Shown here one piece after another: positions 23,645 through 32,587 of a stretch of DNA of 64,000 bases. The notes beneath the pieces are model-generated. The model saw only the letters and a program-made list of their open reading frames with translations, was not told the origin of the DNA and ran no database searches. This DNA comes from Veillonellaceae bacterium. GTDB lineage: Bacteria; Bacillota; Negativicutes; Veillonellales; Dialisteraceae. Both the position numbers and the translations under genes were made by a program. Location: assembly GCA_025992895.1 (NCBI GenBank), contig DAJPGA010000001.1, positions 286,001-350,000 on the forward strand, given 5' to 3'. How positions within the stretch are numbered: position 1 is the first letter of the stretch; each line of letters starts with the position of its first letter.

Positions 23645-25012
23645 ATGCATATGACGTGGCCTTTGATGGTCGTGATGCTTTTGACGGTGGCTTTTGTCAT
23701 CGGTGTGGGAATTTTTCAGTCGCGCAAGGTCAGGTCGGCTGAGGGATACAGTGTCGGCGGCCGGAGTGCCGGGGTGCCCATGGTGGCCGGCGGGATCGCC
23801 GGTACGGTGGTCGGCGGCGGCGCGACGGTGGGTACGGCGCAGCTGGCGTACAGTGTGGGGCTTTCGGCATGGTGGTTCACTCTGGGAAGCGGGATCGCTT
23901 TCATCCTGATGGGAATTTTCTATGCGCAGAAGATGCGCTCGACGGGGCTTTCTACGATTCCGCAGTTTCTTGGGATGCATTACGGCAGGAGGGCGGAGCG
24001 TCTGTCTTCGGTGATTTCTTCGATCGGGATTCTCCTTTCAGCGGTGGCGAGCTGTCTGCCGGGGATGGAAATCATTTCCTCAATTTTCGGTGTGGGAGAG
24101 CTGCCTTCGGCAATCATCCTTATGACGCTGGTTGCGGCGTATACGTTTTTCGGCGGAATGAAGAGTGCGGCGATCGGGGGCATCCTCAAGATGGCTGTTA
24201 TCTGGCTTTCCCTTTTCGTCTGCGGCTTTGAGGCATATGAGGTGCTCTCTTCTTCGTCCGTGGCAATTCCTCCGTCTCATCTGGATCTTTTCGGACGCGG
24301 GTTCGAGGTGTCGATGTCGAATCTGTTTTCGATGATTGTCGGCGTCCTCTGTACGCAGACGTATATCCAGTGCATTTTCTCGGCAGATACGCCTGTGACG
24401 GCCGCGGCCGGCTGCATCACGGCGGCGCTGATTGTCATTCCTGTCGGGCTTCCGTCTGTGGCTGTCGGGATGTATATGAGCGCTTTTGATCCGAATGTGG
24501 TGCCTGTTCTGACGCTTCCTACGTACTTTACGAATCATGCGTCCTTCCTGGTCGGCGGTCTTGCGATGGGCGGCATCGTGCTGTCTCTCATCAGCTCGAT
24601 TGGCGGGCTGTCTTTGGGAATCGGGACAATGCTTGTGACAGATATCCTGATGCCGATCCTGCATCTCCAGGATGACAAGGCGCTCCTTCGTCTGACGAAA
24701 ATTTCCGTCCTCTCCGTCATGGCAGCGGCATGTGTGATCGCGGCGATGAACAGGGGAACGCAGGTCCTTTTCTGGAATTACCTTTCCATGGGCCTTAGAG
24801 GCGGCGGCATATTCCTTCCGCTGACGCTTTCGGTCTTCTTCCCTGGGCATTTGAAGAAGGGATGGGCGGTGCTCTCCATGGCAGGAAGCACTGTGGCGGC
24901 CATCCTCGCCGTCGTCCTTCATCTTCCGATTGATTCCCTCTTCGCGGGCCTCATCGTAAGCGTCCTCCTGATCCTTCCAGGACTCAGGCTGAAGAGAGTG
25001 GATGGGGAATAG
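23645..25012 (+). CDS. Sodium:solute symporter (SSS family)
   Basis: ATG 23645 lies seven bases after GGGGGG. Another in-frame ATG at 23639 is too close to it. The product has about 455 residues with roughly 12-13 hydrophobic spans. SSS hallmarks are an early GRSAGVPMVAGGIAGTVVGGG, as in the core TM1 sodium-site region, and a second glycine-rich region LISSIGGLSLGIGTMLVTD. It imports an organic solute with sodium; the substrate is not predictable (amino acid, carboxylate or pantothenate-like). A TATAAT at 23606-23611 is a likely -10 for this gene. It runs divergently from the broken HAD gene. Confidence 0.9.
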   Translation: MHMTWPLMVVMLLTVAFVIGVGIFQSRKVRSAEGYSVGGRSAGVPMVAGGIAGTVVGGGATVGTAQLAYSVGLSAWWFTLGSGIAFILMGIFYAQKMRSTGLSTIPQFLGMHYGRRAERLSSVISSIGILLSAVASCLPGMEIISSIFGVGELPSAIILMTLVAAYTFFGGMKSAAIGGILKMAVIWLSLFVCGFEAYEVLSSSSVAIPPSHLDLFGRGFEVSMSNLFSMIVGVLCTQTYIQCIFSADTPVTAAAGCITAALIVIPVGLPSVAVGMYMSAFDPNVVPVLTLPTYFTNHASFLVGGLAMGGIVLSLISSIGGLSLGIGTMLVTDILMPILHLQDDKALLRLTKISVLSVMAAACVIAAMNRGTQVLFWNYLSMGLRGGGIFLPLTLSVFFPGHLKKGWAVLSMAGSTVAAILAVVLHLPIDSLFAGLIVSVLLILPGLRLKRVDGE

Positions 25013-25035
25013 GAATGGTTTGAAAAAATGATAGA

Positions 25036-25078
25036 AAAACCAGCCATGAAAAGTGAAGGGCTTTTCATGGCTGGTTTT
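25036..25078 (+). terminator. Terminator after the SSS symporter
   Basis: An 18-bp perfect stem, AAAACCAGCCATGAAAAG with CTTTTCATGGCTGGTTTT. Confidence 0.9.
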
Positions 25079-25084
25079 AGTTTT

Positions 25085-25199
25085 GAGAGAAAACCTTTAA
25101 AACCGTACAACCAGCCTGACGGCCGAGGGAAATGAAAACCTTCACAACCGGACTTCGTCCGTCCGAACTACATCTCATTCCCGGTCTCCGACCGGACCT
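25085..25199. repeat. Mosaic repeat, left half, interrupted by IS copy 1
   Basis: The stretch holds CAGCC-TGAC-GGC, a CGGAC..GTCCG stem, then CATCTCATTCCCGGTC-TCC-GACCGG directly at the IS end. The matching other half (CCTTCTCCTTCGGAGCAAGG) resumes at 26928. Confidence 0.7.
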
Positions 25200-25258
25200 T
25201 GGTATGATTCAACAAGAAAGACAGAATAATATCATAAATATATTAGGAGGTCATTCTT

Positions 25259-25990
25259 ATGCCATGTAAAACCAAAGCGTCCCCGGAGGAAATGTTAGAC
25301 CAGATTGCTTCATATCTCTATCAGGGTGTTACGATTACCCAGGCAGCTGAAAATCTTCATATGAGCCGCATAACATTCAGAAAATGGGTCCTCCGGTATA
25401 AAGAGGAGGGCTTTAAGGGATTGCGGCCCAGGCAGCATTTGTCTTACTACTCCAATCAGATGAAGATCCAGGCCGTAAAGGAATATCTTAAAGGCAGTGT
25501 TTCCATGCTTTCCGTCTGTGCCAAATACAGAATTTCCGGCACACTCTCCCTTAAAACATGGATTGAGGCGTATAATGAGCATAAGTTGACAGACCTCGTT
25601 TCTGAAGGAGGAGATCTTATGGGCAAACGCCAGCAATCGGTCAAGGAAGAGCGAGTCAGAATCGTTCAGGAGTGCATCGCCAGTGGATGCGATTATAACA
25701 AGATAGCCAAGAAGTACAACATGTCCTACCAAACGCTCTACACATGGGTAAAAAAGTTCAAGGAAATGGGCGAAGTTGGTCTTGAGGATTACAGAGGAAA
25801 GCCGATCAGGCTCCAAACGCCCCGGACCGAAGAAGAACAGCTGCGTCAGGAGAATGCCAGACTTCTTGAAGAACAGAAGGATCTTATAGCAGAGATTGCC
25901 CTGCTAAAAAAAAAGATGGAGATAGAGGAAAGGTTGCGTTCCTCGAAGGATTCAGCCTTACTCACCTTCTCAGAGATTTTAAAGCCATAA
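25259..25990 (+). CDS. IS3-family transposase OrfA, copy 1
   Basis: The 243-residue DNA-binding part has two helix-turn-helix regions: about 15-60 (YQGVTITQAAENLHMSRITF) and about 125-180 (CDYNKIAKKYNMSYQTLYTW). A coiled-coil segment follows (about 195-225, EEEQLRQENARLLEEQKDLI) for OrfA-OrfAB contact. It is longer than the usual 90-170 residue OrfA because of the doubled HTH. Near the end lies A9 (25906-25914), a slippery run. A -1 shift there leads into an open frame continuous with OrfB, the classic way IS3 elements make the OrfAB transposase. GGAGG precedes the ATG. Confidence 0.93.
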   Translation: MPCKTKASPEEMLDQIASYLYQGVTITQAAENLHMSRITFRKWVLRYKEEGFKGLRPRQHLSYYSNQMKIQAVKEYLKGSVSMLSVCAKYRISGTLSLKTWIEAYNEHKLTDLVSEGGDLMGKRQQSVKEERVRIVQECIASGCDYNKIAKKYNMSYQTLYTWVKKFKEMGEVGLEDYRGKPIRLQTPRTEEEQLRQENARLLEEQKDLIAEIALLKKKMEIEERLRSSKDSALLTFSEILKP

Positions 25991-26130
25991 AAGAAGTCCA
26001 TGAAGAAACCAACATCTCCATAGAAAGTCTCTGCCGACTCTCAAAGGTCTCCCGGGCAGCTTATTACGGATGGCTGAATCATATTAAGAGCGGCCGTGAA
26101 CTGCTGAGAGAAAAGGTCGCACAGGAGGTC

Positions 26131-26862
26131 ATGAAAACCCATCAGGAATATCCGGATATGGGATACCGCCGGATTAACGATTGGATCAAGAAGGATGACA
26201 ACATCAATATAAATGTAAGCGACAGTCTGGTTCTTCGTATCATGCGGATACTTAATATTAAGTCCGTGATCAAGTACAAGACCGATGGTTGCACTCGTAA
26301 CGCAAAGGATCCAAAGTACATTTTTGAAAACCTGCTGAACCGTGACTTTGATGCCGGCGTGTCCAATGCAAGATGGATGACGGATGTCACTGAATTCAAG
26401 TACACAACTGCTGATGGAGTTTTGCACAAGTTATATTTAAGCGCGATTATTGACGGCCATGATCGTCGGATTGTCTCTTATGTCATCGGCGACAGGAACA
26501 ATACTGCACTGGCTTTTGAGACAATGGAAAAGGCACTTAAAGAGAATCCTGGAGAACATCCAATGATTCATACCGACCGCGGATTCCAGTATACAAGCAA
26601 CGGATTCCATAAGATTGTTGAAAAAGCAGGACTGGTTCACAGCATGTCCCGTGTAGGCTGCTGTGCAGACAACGGTCTGATGGAAGGGTTCTGGGGAATG
26701 CTGAAGCGCGAACGTTACTACACACGTAAATTCACCAGCCGTAAAGCAGTGGTAAGCATGATCAACGGCTACATCTACTTCTACAACAACAAACGCATTC
26801 AGCGCAAATTACATCTTTTAGCTCCAATGGAAGTATTCAACGCAGCTCCAATGGCCGCATGA
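26131..26862 (+). CDS. IS3-family transposase OrfB (DDE integrase core), copy 1
   Basis: The 243 residues from the first ATG contain the rve-type catalytic core: D in WMTDVTEFKY, D in MIHTDRGFQYTS, and E in GLMEGFWGMLKRE, with the final YNNKRIQRKLHLL typical of IS150-like transposases. The same frame is open back to 25906 and includes an HTH_21-like part (SRAAYYGWLNH ... MGYRRINDWIKK). The active protein is therefore expected to be an OrfAB fusion made by -1 frameshifting at the A9 run. No credible independent ribosome site is seen for the internal ATG. Confidence 0.93.
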   Translation: MKTHQEYPDMGYRRINDWIKKDDNININVSDSLVLRIMRILNIKSVIKYKTDGCTRNAKDPKYIFENLLNRDFDAGVSNARWMTDVTEFKYTTADGVLHKLYLSAIIDGHDRRIVSYVIGDRNNTALAFETMEKALKENPGEHPMIHTDRGFQYTSNGFHKIVEKAGLVHSMSRVGCCADNGLMEGFWGMLKRERYYTRKFTSRKAVVSMINGYIYFYNNKRIQRKLHLLAPMEVFNAAPMAA

Positions 26863-26927
26863 TTAAGATTAAAGTACGATTAGATTTTTTATGATATTTA
26901 TTTGTCTGTATTAACAAATCCGCACCA

Positions 26928-27095
26928 CCTTCTCCTTCGGAGCAAGGTTAACACCCTTAAACCAAGGCTGGCGCCTTGAGAAAAACCATACGACCTCGCT
27001 ACGCTCGTGGTAATCAACCCTATCCGCCCTTCGGGCACCTTCCCCGTCTGGGAAGGCTAGTATTCTTCGGAAATGGAATCCATTCATCCCACGCA
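26928..27095. repeat. Mosaic hairpin repeat, right half after IS copy 1
   Basis: CCTTCTCCTTCGGAGCAAGG opens the stretch, then CAAGGC-TGGC-GCCTTG, GCGTAGCGAG, GCCC-TTC-GGGC and CCTTCCC..GGGAAGG. No gene is visible. Confidence 0.7.
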
Positions 27096-27128
27096 AAAAG
27101 GATGTGCACTTTCGCGCACATCCTTCTT
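27096..27128. terminator. Terminator of the small protein gene at 27140
   Basis: AAGGATGTGC pairs with GCACATCCTT (27098-27125), with T runs on both strands. Confidence 0.88.
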
Positions 27129-27139
27129 TTTGTTGAGGA

Positions 27140-27454
27140 TTATTCGATATCAACGGTGTCGGGGTTGCCGAAATCGTCGAGTCCGAGATAAGCGACTTCT
27201 CTGACGTGTCCATCGTACGTCAGTGTAACGTGATAGTGGAAGGTCTGTCCTTCGCAAATTTCATCGCCGAGTTCTACAGCGGTGGTGTAGCTGTCCGGGC
27301 GGTATTCTCTTACTGTGTCGCCTACGATCGGGAACTGGAGGAATACGTATTCTGCGCCCTGGTATTCAACGGAACCGTATACACGTTTCAGTTCGGATAC
27401 GAGACATTTGTCTACGCCATTTACAATGATGCTTTTTTCAGTTACTTCTGCCAT
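27140..27454 (-). CDS. Uncharacterised small protein
   Basis: The start is ATG 27454 (AGAGGTG nine bases before), giving 104 residues, acidic and probably cytoplasmic: MAEVTEKSIIVNGVDKCLVSE at the N-terminus, then beta-rich segments (YVFLQFPIVGDTV, FHYHVTLTYDGHVREVAYLG). No known family is recognised. It is a single gene with its own terminator. Coding is supported by the ribosome site and a clean stop before the terminator. Confidence 0.7.
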   Translation of the reverse strand: MAEVTEKSIIVNGVDKCLVSELKRVYGSVEYQGAEYVFLQFPIVGDTVREYRPDSYTTAVELGDEICEGQTFHYHVTLTYDGHVREVAYLGLDDFGNPDTVDIE

Positions 27455-27599
27455 GTTTATCACCTCTACGACCAATATACAGCAAAATGCTTGCCATTAC
27501 TTATATATAGTACCACTTTTGAAGGATAAACAGAAGATTACTAGTTAAAATAATCCGTTTATACGTATTATAAAAAAATTATTACGGAACACCGTGGTT

Positions 27600-27971
27600 T
27601 TATTCAGCGATTTCGCGCACGTCGTTCTTTGCTTCCGGATTTTCCATCATGCCCTGTTCTTCGTGTCTTCCGTGTTCACAGATGCAGTGCATTTTCTTCT
27701 GGCAGATTTCTCCCATGATGGCGCAGAGTTCTTCCATGGCTGCGGGGTTCAGGGAATAGAAAATATTCTTGCCGTCTCTTCTGTCGATGATAAGTCCGGA
27801 TTCGACGAGGACTTTCATATCGTGGGAGAGTGTCGGCTGCGTGATGGCGAATGCCTGCTGCAGTTTGTTGGTGCACTGTTCCTTGCAGGATAACATGTCT
27901 ACGATTTTGAGACGTTTCGGATCGGAAATAGCTTTCAGAATTCTTGCGGTATCTAAATAAATTTGTTCCAT
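27600..27971 (-). CDS. ArsR-family transcriptional regulator
   Basis: The 123-residue winged-helix protein has the ArsR core: ILKAISDPKRLKIVDML, recognition helix ITQPTLSHDMKVLVESGLI, and wing RRDGKNIFYSLN. Cysteines in SCKEQC just before the HTH, and a C-terminal cluster (CICEHGRHEEQ), could bind a metal, as in arsenic or zinc sensors. Dimers of this family repress metal or stress genes and release DNA when loaded. The neighbours (a small orphan gene on one side, the parAB locus on the other) give no obvious target, so it may regulate itself or a distant gene. Confidence 0.9.
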   Translation of the reverse strand: MEQIYLDTARILKAISDPKRLKIVDMLSCKEQCTNKLQQAFAITQPTLSHDMKVLVESGLIIDRRDGKNIFYSLNPAAMEELCAIMGEICQKKMHCICEHGRHEEQGMMENPEAKNDVREIAE

Positions 27972-28161
27972 TTTGACTCCATGAATTAAAGAATAGAATT
28001 ATTTCTATAAAGCGTAGCAAAGATGAATGAAATTGTCAATATTGAACATGCATTAGAAAAGCAAAAAATATGTATAAATTCGGATAAAGTTTTTTGGAAT
28101 GTTTTGCAGAAAATAGAGAAAGATGTGATTCCATCGCAAGTTTCACGGATTTTTTCAAAAA

Positions 28162-28177
28162 TGTTTCACGTGAAACA
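28162..28177. promoter_or_regulatory. parS: parS site 3, upstream of parAB
   Basis: A perfect TGTTTCACGTGAAACA, 79 bases before parA and just upstream of its -10 (28204-28209). ParB bound here could affect the parAB promoter. Confidence 0.95.
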
Positions 28178-28201
28178 TTTCTTATATTGACAGTGAAATA
28201 T

Positions 28202-28209
28202 GGTATAAT
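28202..28209 (+). promoter_or_regulatory. parAB promoter, extended -10
   Basis: TGGTATAAT carries an extended -10 (TATAAT at 28204-28209). The TTGACA at 28188 is too close to be its -35. Confidence 0.6.
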
Positions 28210-28240
28210 AATAACGACTATCTGTGAAAGGAAGGAAAAT

Positions 28241-28999
28241 ATGGGCAAGATCATCAGCATCATCAACCAGAAGGGCGGGGTCGGAAAAACAACGACGGCT
28301 GTGAATCTGGCGGCGGAACTGGCCGACAAAGGACATAAGACTCTTCTCATCGACGAGGACGCGCAGGGCAATTCCACCAGCGGGCTCAGCAAGGACGTGA
28401 AGTTCGGCAAGGATCTCTATGATGTGCTGCTGGATGATGCGGATGCGAAGGAGGCTGCTGTGAAGACAGCGGTGAAGAAGCTGTGGCTGCTTCCTTCTTC
28501 CATCGATCTTGCCGGGGCAGAAATCGAGATCGCAGGGCTCCCTGAGAGGGAATTTCTTCTGAGGAAGAAACTTGCCGCGATCAAGGATTCCTACGATTAC
28601 ATCCTGATCGACTGCCCTCCTTCCCTGGGCCTTCTGACATTGAATGCCCTTGTGGCTTCCGATTCCATCATCATCCCGATCCAGGCGGAGTTCTACGCGC
28701 TGGAAGGTCTTTCCCAGCTGGTAAAGACGGTGCAGGTGGTGTCCAGGAAGCTGAATCCATCGCTTCATATCCTCGGCATTCTTCTGACGATGTTCGACGG
28801 AAGGACGAACCTGTCGCTGCAGGTGGCTGAGGAAGTGAAGAAGTATTTCGGATCCAAAGTATTCAGGACGGTGATCCCGAGGACTGTAAAGCTTTCCGAG
28901 GCACCGAGCTTCGGCGAACCGATCCTGACGTACGCGCCCAAGTCCAAGGGGGCTGAGGCATATAAGAAACTAAGCCGGGAGGTAGTAAGACGTGACTAA
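28241..28999 (+). CDS. parA: Chromosome partitioning ATPase ParA (Soj)
   Basis: The start is ATG 28241 behind GGAAGG, giving 252 residues. Deviant Walker A KGGVGKTT is at 11-18, Walker A' at LLIDEDAQGNSTSG (usually DPQGN) and Walker B at YILIDCPPSLGLL. As a dimer on the nucleoid it interacts with ParB-parS complexes and helps move and separate origins, and in Firmicutes it also modulates DnaA. The gene overlaps parB by eight bases. Confidence 0.96.
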   Translation: MGKIISIINQKGGVGKTTTAVNLAAELADKGHKTLLIDEDAQGNSTSGLSKDVKFGKDLYDVLLDDADAKEAAVKTAVKKLWLLPSSIDLAGAEIEIAGLPEREFLLRKKLAAIKDSYDYILIDCPPSLGLLTLNALVASDSIIIPIQAEFYALEGLSQLVKTVQVVSRKLNPSLHILGILLTMFDGRTNLSLQVAEEVKKYFGSKVFRTVIPRTVKLSEAPSFGEPILTYAPKSKGAEAYKKLSREVVRRD

Positions 29000-29882
29000 G
29001 AGACAGAAACTGGGACGTGGACTGGGTTCTCTTCTGGGGGAAACTCTGGATGAGAAGGGCAAGGTCATCGATCTCGAACTTGCGAAAATCCATCCGAATC
29101 CCTGGCAGCCACGCCGTGATTTCGACGATGAAGCTCTGAAGGGTCTTGCTGATTCCATCAAGGAAAAGGGTCTGATCCAGCCGGTCACGGTCCGCTACAA
29201 AGATACGGACGGCGAATTCGAGTATGAGCTGGTCGCTGGCGAAAGACGTTTCCGCGCGGCAAAGATGGCAGGGCTCTCTGTCATCCCGGCAATCATTACG
29301 CAGTATGATGACAAGATGATGGCGGAAGCTGCACTGATTGAAAACCTCCAGCGTGAGGACCTGAATCCTGTGGAAGAAGCCTCTGCGTATGAGACAATCA
29401 TGAAATCGTACGAGCTGACGCAGGAAGAGCTCGCCGAAAGCGTGGGCAAGAGCCGTTCACACGTGGCCAATACGCTGCGTCTCATGGACCTTCCTGACGA
29501 AGTGAAAGATATGCTTTCCGAAAGGAAACTGACAGCCGGCCAGGCAAGGCCGCTCCTTTCGCTGAAGACCCCTGCCGAGCAGATCAGCCTGGCAAGGCGC
29601 ATCGTGAAAGACGGACTGTCCGCCCGCGAGGTCGAAAAGCTCACCAGTGAAACGAAACCGGGAAAGGTGAAGCCGAAGAAGGATGAGCAGGTCTCTGCTT
29701 ACCTTAAGAGCCTCGAAGAATCTCTGACACTCTCTGTCGGCACCCATGTTTCCATCAAGACAGGGAAGGGCCGAAAAGCCCACAGCGGAACCATCACGAT
29801 TTCCTTTAAAAATGATGATGAATTCGCTATGATAACGAATATTCTCAAACAAAAATCCGAAAATACGAGTGGAGAAGAGTAG
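28992..29882 (+). CDS. parB: Chromosome partitioning protein ParB (Spo0J)
   Basis: The start is GTG 28992 inside the end of parA, giving 296 residues. It has an N-terminal basic LGRGLGSLL (ParA-activating), NPWQPRRDFDDEAL, the CTP-binding GERRFRAAK motif and ENLQREDLNPVEEA. A central helix-turn-helix (LTQEELAESVGKSRSHVANTL) reads parS, and a C-terminal dimer domain follows. ParB-CTP clamps spread from parS and recruit SMC. Five parS sites lie in this window. Confidence 0.96.
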   Translation: MTKRQKLGRGLGSLLGETLDEKGKVIDLELAKIHPNPWQPRRDFDDEALKGLADSIKEKGLIQPVTVRYKDTDGEFEYELVAGERRFRAAKMAGLSVIPAIITQYDDKMMAEAALIENLQREDLNPVEEASAYETIMKSYELTQEELAESVGKSRSHVANTLRLMDLPDEVKDMLSERKLTAGQARPLLSLKTPAEQISLARRIVKDGLSAREVEKLTSETKPGKVKPKKDEQVSAYLKSLEESLTLSVGTHVSIKTGKGRKAHSGTITISFKNDDEFAMITNILKQKSENTSGEE

Positions 29883-29885
29883 TAA

Positions 29886-30566
29886 ATGATAAACCAGACA
29901 ATAGTAATGTATGTGGTCGCCGGCGTGCTGGCAGTCCTCCTGATTGTGCTCGTCCTCGAGTTCTTCCTTCTGAGGAACAAGCTGAACCGCCTGTACCGCA
30001 AGTACATGTATTTCATGAAGGGCGCTGAAGGCGGCTCGATCGAAGTGAAGCTTTCCACAGAAGTCAGGGAGCTTCGTGAAATGATCGCGTCCTCCGAGAA
30101 CATGCTGCACCAGCAGGAACTCCTTGCCAATATGCAGCTCCAGTCTTTCCAGAAGACAGGTCTTGTGCGCTACGACGCTTTCGATGACACAGGAGACAAG
30201 CTTTCCTTCTCCCTGACAATCCTTGACGGGAAGAACAACGGCTTCATCCTTTCCTCTCTGGCAGGCCACGATGCATCCCGCATCTATGCCAAGAAAGTCA
30301 CAAACGGCCAGTGCCGCGAAGCACTTTCCGCCGAAGAAGCAGAAAGCATCAACCTCGCTCTGAATACGCTGATGCCCGACATAGCACAGCAGGCCCAGCA
30401 GGCAGCCGAAGCAGCTGCTCAGTCCGGATATACCGAATATACAGCAGCTCCCTCGCAGACTATGCAGGACTTCAGAGAACCAGCAGACGACTACAACCAG
30501 CCGGCACAGAATCCAGGCCAGCCGGCACCGCATGATCACAAAATCGATATGGCAAAAAAGAACTAA
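29886..30566 (+). CDS. DUF4446-family membrane protein
   Basis: The 226-residue protein has one N-terminal membrane span (about 9-29, VVAGVLAVLLIVLVLEFFLL), a basic stretch, and a coiled-coil segment (about 55-90). The family core LVRYDAFDDTGDKLSFSLTI LDGKNNGFILSS is present (split here for length). DUF4446 genes very often follow parB in Firmicutes. Their function is unknown; a link to chromosome positioning or the cell envelope is only suggested by this position. The C-terminal tail is rich in Q, A and P. The gene lies three bases after parB, so it is in the same operon. Confidence 0.9.
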   Translation: MINQTIVMYVVAGVLAVLLIVLVLEFFLLRNKLNRLYRKYMYFMKGAEGGSIEVKLSTEVRELREMIASSENMLHQQELLANMQLQSFQKTGLVRYDAFDDTGDKLSFSLTILDGKNNGFILSSLAGHDASRIYAKKVTNGQCREALSAEEAESINLALNTLMPDIAQQAQQAAEAAAQSGYTEYTAAPSQTMQDFREPADDYNQPAQNPGQPAPHDHKIDMAKKN

Positions 30567-30716
30567 GAAAGACAGAAAGACCGCGGACATATGTCCGCTA
30601 TCCGGGGAATGGAAGAGACGGCGCAGGGAAGCGCCGGGAAATCAGGAAGTGACCGGACGCCCGGTTTTCTGTGGGGGCAGGGAACTTAGGACGCATTATA
30701 TAGACAGCAGGCAAAC

Positions 30717-31703
30717 ATGAAAAAAACCGAAAATAAAGAAACCGGCGAAGTTTCATTCAGCTTCACCGGGCAGGAAATCAAAAAACTGAAAATCGGCGCC
30801 ATTGCGGCGGCTGTCGTATTCGCGGCAAGCATCTGCATTGGCGGTTATTCCGCGTATTCTATGACGACCCTCCGCCAGGAGAATACACTCTATAGAAACC
30901 AGCTGAAAATGGCAGAAGAAAAGATGGAAGCCCTGAATGACAAGACAAAAGCCATCGAAAAAATCTCCAGCCAGCTTCAGGACATGATCAAAGCCAATAA
31001 CAACGGCGCCGGCGCCAACGTGCAGAATGGCGGCCAGGGAGGTCAGGGCGGTGCATCCACCGTACCGGATAAGGCAAGAGACGTATCCGCCTCCGACCAT
31101 CAATCATCCGGGACCGCACAGGAAACTGACGATGGCAGCGCATCCGTTGCCACACCGGGCGACCTTCTCCGTGAAATGAGGAAACTTGACTCCCGTCTCG
31201 ATTCCCAGATCAGGACCATGATCACCTTAAGAGAAGAACTCATGAACCAGACCTACGGCATGCAGGTCCAGCTCCTCAATACCAATGCGACAACACCGGA
31301 CATCTGGCCCGTCAAAGGCGAGATCTCCAGCTACTTCGGCTACCGTTCAAGCCCCGGAGGCGGCATAGGCTCCACCTACCATGAAGGCATCGACATCGCA
31401 GGCGACTACGGCCTCCCAATCGAAGCCACCGCATCCGGCACCGTCACCCAGGCAGGCTGGGTAGGCGGCTACGGAAACCTCGTCGAAATCAAGCACCCAG
31501 GCGGCATCGTCACCAGGTATGGCCATAACTCCGCCATCCTCGTCACCGTCGGCCAGCACGTCGACCAGGGCAGCGTCATCGCCATCATAGGCAGCACCGG
31601 AAACAGCACCGGCCCGCACTGCCACTACGAAGTCAGAGTCAACGGCACAGCCGTCGATCCACTCTACTTCCTCCCAGGCAACTACGCGGGAAATAAACAG
31701 TAA
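30717..31703 (+). CDS. Membrane-anchored M23 (LytM) peptidoglycan peptidase
   Basis: The 328-residue protein has a cytoplasmic start of about 25 residues, one membrane span (about 26-47), a coiled coil (about 50-92), and a G/Q/S-rich linker. The C-terminal peptidase M23 domain (about 197-320) has H222, D226 (HEGID), H301 and H303 (HCH) as zinc ligands and catalytic residues, so it is probably active. It cuts peptide cross-links in the wall from the periplasmic side, in growth or division, or acts as an activator of amidases. The 150-base gap from the DUF4446 gene has a few hairpins but no strong terminator, so partial read-through from parAB is possible. Confidence 0.9.
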   Translation: MKKTENKETGEVSFSFTGQEIKKLKIGAIAAAVVFAASICIGGYSAYSMTTLRQENTLYRNQLKMAEEKMEALNDKTKAIEKISSQLQDMIKANNNGAGANVQNGGQGGQGGASTVPDKARDVSASDHQSSGTAQETDDGSASVATPGDLLREMRKLDSRLDSQIRTMITLREELMNQTYGMQVQLLNTNATTPDIWPVKGEISSYFGYRSSPGGGIGSTYHEGIDIAGDYGLPIEATASGTVTQAGWVGGYGNLVEIKHPGGIVTRYGHNSAILVTVGQHVDQGSVIAIIGSTGNSTGPHCHYEVRVNGTAVDPLYFLPGNYAGNKQ

Positions 31704-31705
31704 TC

Positions 31706-31745
31706 AAAAAGGATGTACACCAAAAGGCGTACATCCTCTTTTTTG
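31706..31745 (+). terminator. Terminator of the M23 peptidase gene
   Basis: GGATGTAC (31711-31718) pairs with GTACATCC (31729-31736), followed by CTCTTTTTT. Confidence 0.88.
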
Positions 31746-31759
31746 GCAATGGGGAGCGT

Positions 31760-32345
31760 AAGAAAGATAGAAGATGGGGAAGGGAAAAGGAAAGAAAACC
31801 ATACAACCTCGCTTTCGCTCGTGGAACCTTTTATAAAAACCAATGAATACTACAACCCTTTCTCCGGCAACAGTTAAAAGATTGGCCGGATCCTCCCCCG
31901 TTGGTGGAGGTCAAAACCTTTCGCAACGACGCGAACGGCTATAATCAACTGCGATGTACTGAGTCTTGATTTTTTCGAGCAGCGCGAGATTTTGCGGTGT
32001 TCCGTCAGTCGTAGACTGGTTTAAGGGTGTTAACCTTGCTCCGAAGGAGAAGGTCCTGGCGGAGCCAGGGAATGAGATGCAGTTCTCGAGCGCAGCGAGG
32101 TCGTAAGGTTTTTCATCGAACGAAGTTCGGTTTAAGGGTGTTTGACCTTGCCTCGTAGAGGAAGGTACGGCCGGAGGCCGGGAATGAAGTTCATCTCCCT
32201 CTCGCGCAGCGAGGTTTTACGGTTGAAACTCGCCTTCCCAGACGGGGAAGGTGCCGGCCTCAAATCCTGATGCCGGCGGATAGGGTTGATTACCACGAGC
32301 GAAGCGAGGTTGTCCGGTTTTAATCTTTTCCTTTCACTCCTCCCT
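31760..32345. repeat. Large block of mosaic hairpin repeats
   Basis: Seven or more elements follow each other. They include CCTTGC-TCC-GAA-GGA-GAAGG (32034-32053) with CCTGGC-GGA-GCCAGG after it, CCTTGC-CTC-GTA-GAGG-AAGG (32146-32165) with CGGCC-GGA-GGCCG after it, CGAAC-GAA-GTTCG, and GCGAAGCGAG. Linkers such as GGAATGAGATGCAGTTCTCG and GGATAGGGTTGATTACC are shared with other gaps. No gene is visible between 31746 and 32587. Confidence 0.8.
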
Positions 32346-32587
32346 CGCGTCAATCTCACGTCCCCATATTGTTACTTTTTTCTATGGTATGTCTCTTTTC
32401 TCTAAAGTTTTGCACATATCTCTATAACTAAAACAGTAAAAATAGTCCCACTTTTTCAGACTATTTTCTATAATATAGAAAAATTATAATATTTATTATT
32501 GTTTTTCGACAAAATTCAATGTATGATAAAGGTGAAGAAGTGTGTCGATCCGTGGAAGAGCGGAGCGGGCTTGAAATGAGGTGCCTT

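Larger units (their letters stand above)
25200..26927 (+). mobile_element. IS3-family insertion sequence, copy 1 (1728 bp)
   Basis: Ends are 5'-TGGTATGATTC and ...CCGCACCA-3', with the TG...CA termini of IS3 elements and imperfect inverted repeats. CCT flanks both ends (left GGACCT, right CCTTCTCC), a likely 3-base target duplication. Both transposase frames are intact. It differs from copies 2 and 3 at a few bases, one of which changes Ser to Gly in OrfA. The insertion splits a mosaic hairpin repeat. Confidence 0.93.

Noticed and set aside
28188..28209. TTGACA with TATAAT as a standard parAB promoter
   Set aside because: The spacing is only 10 bases. The TATAAT is better explained as an extended -10 without a good -35.
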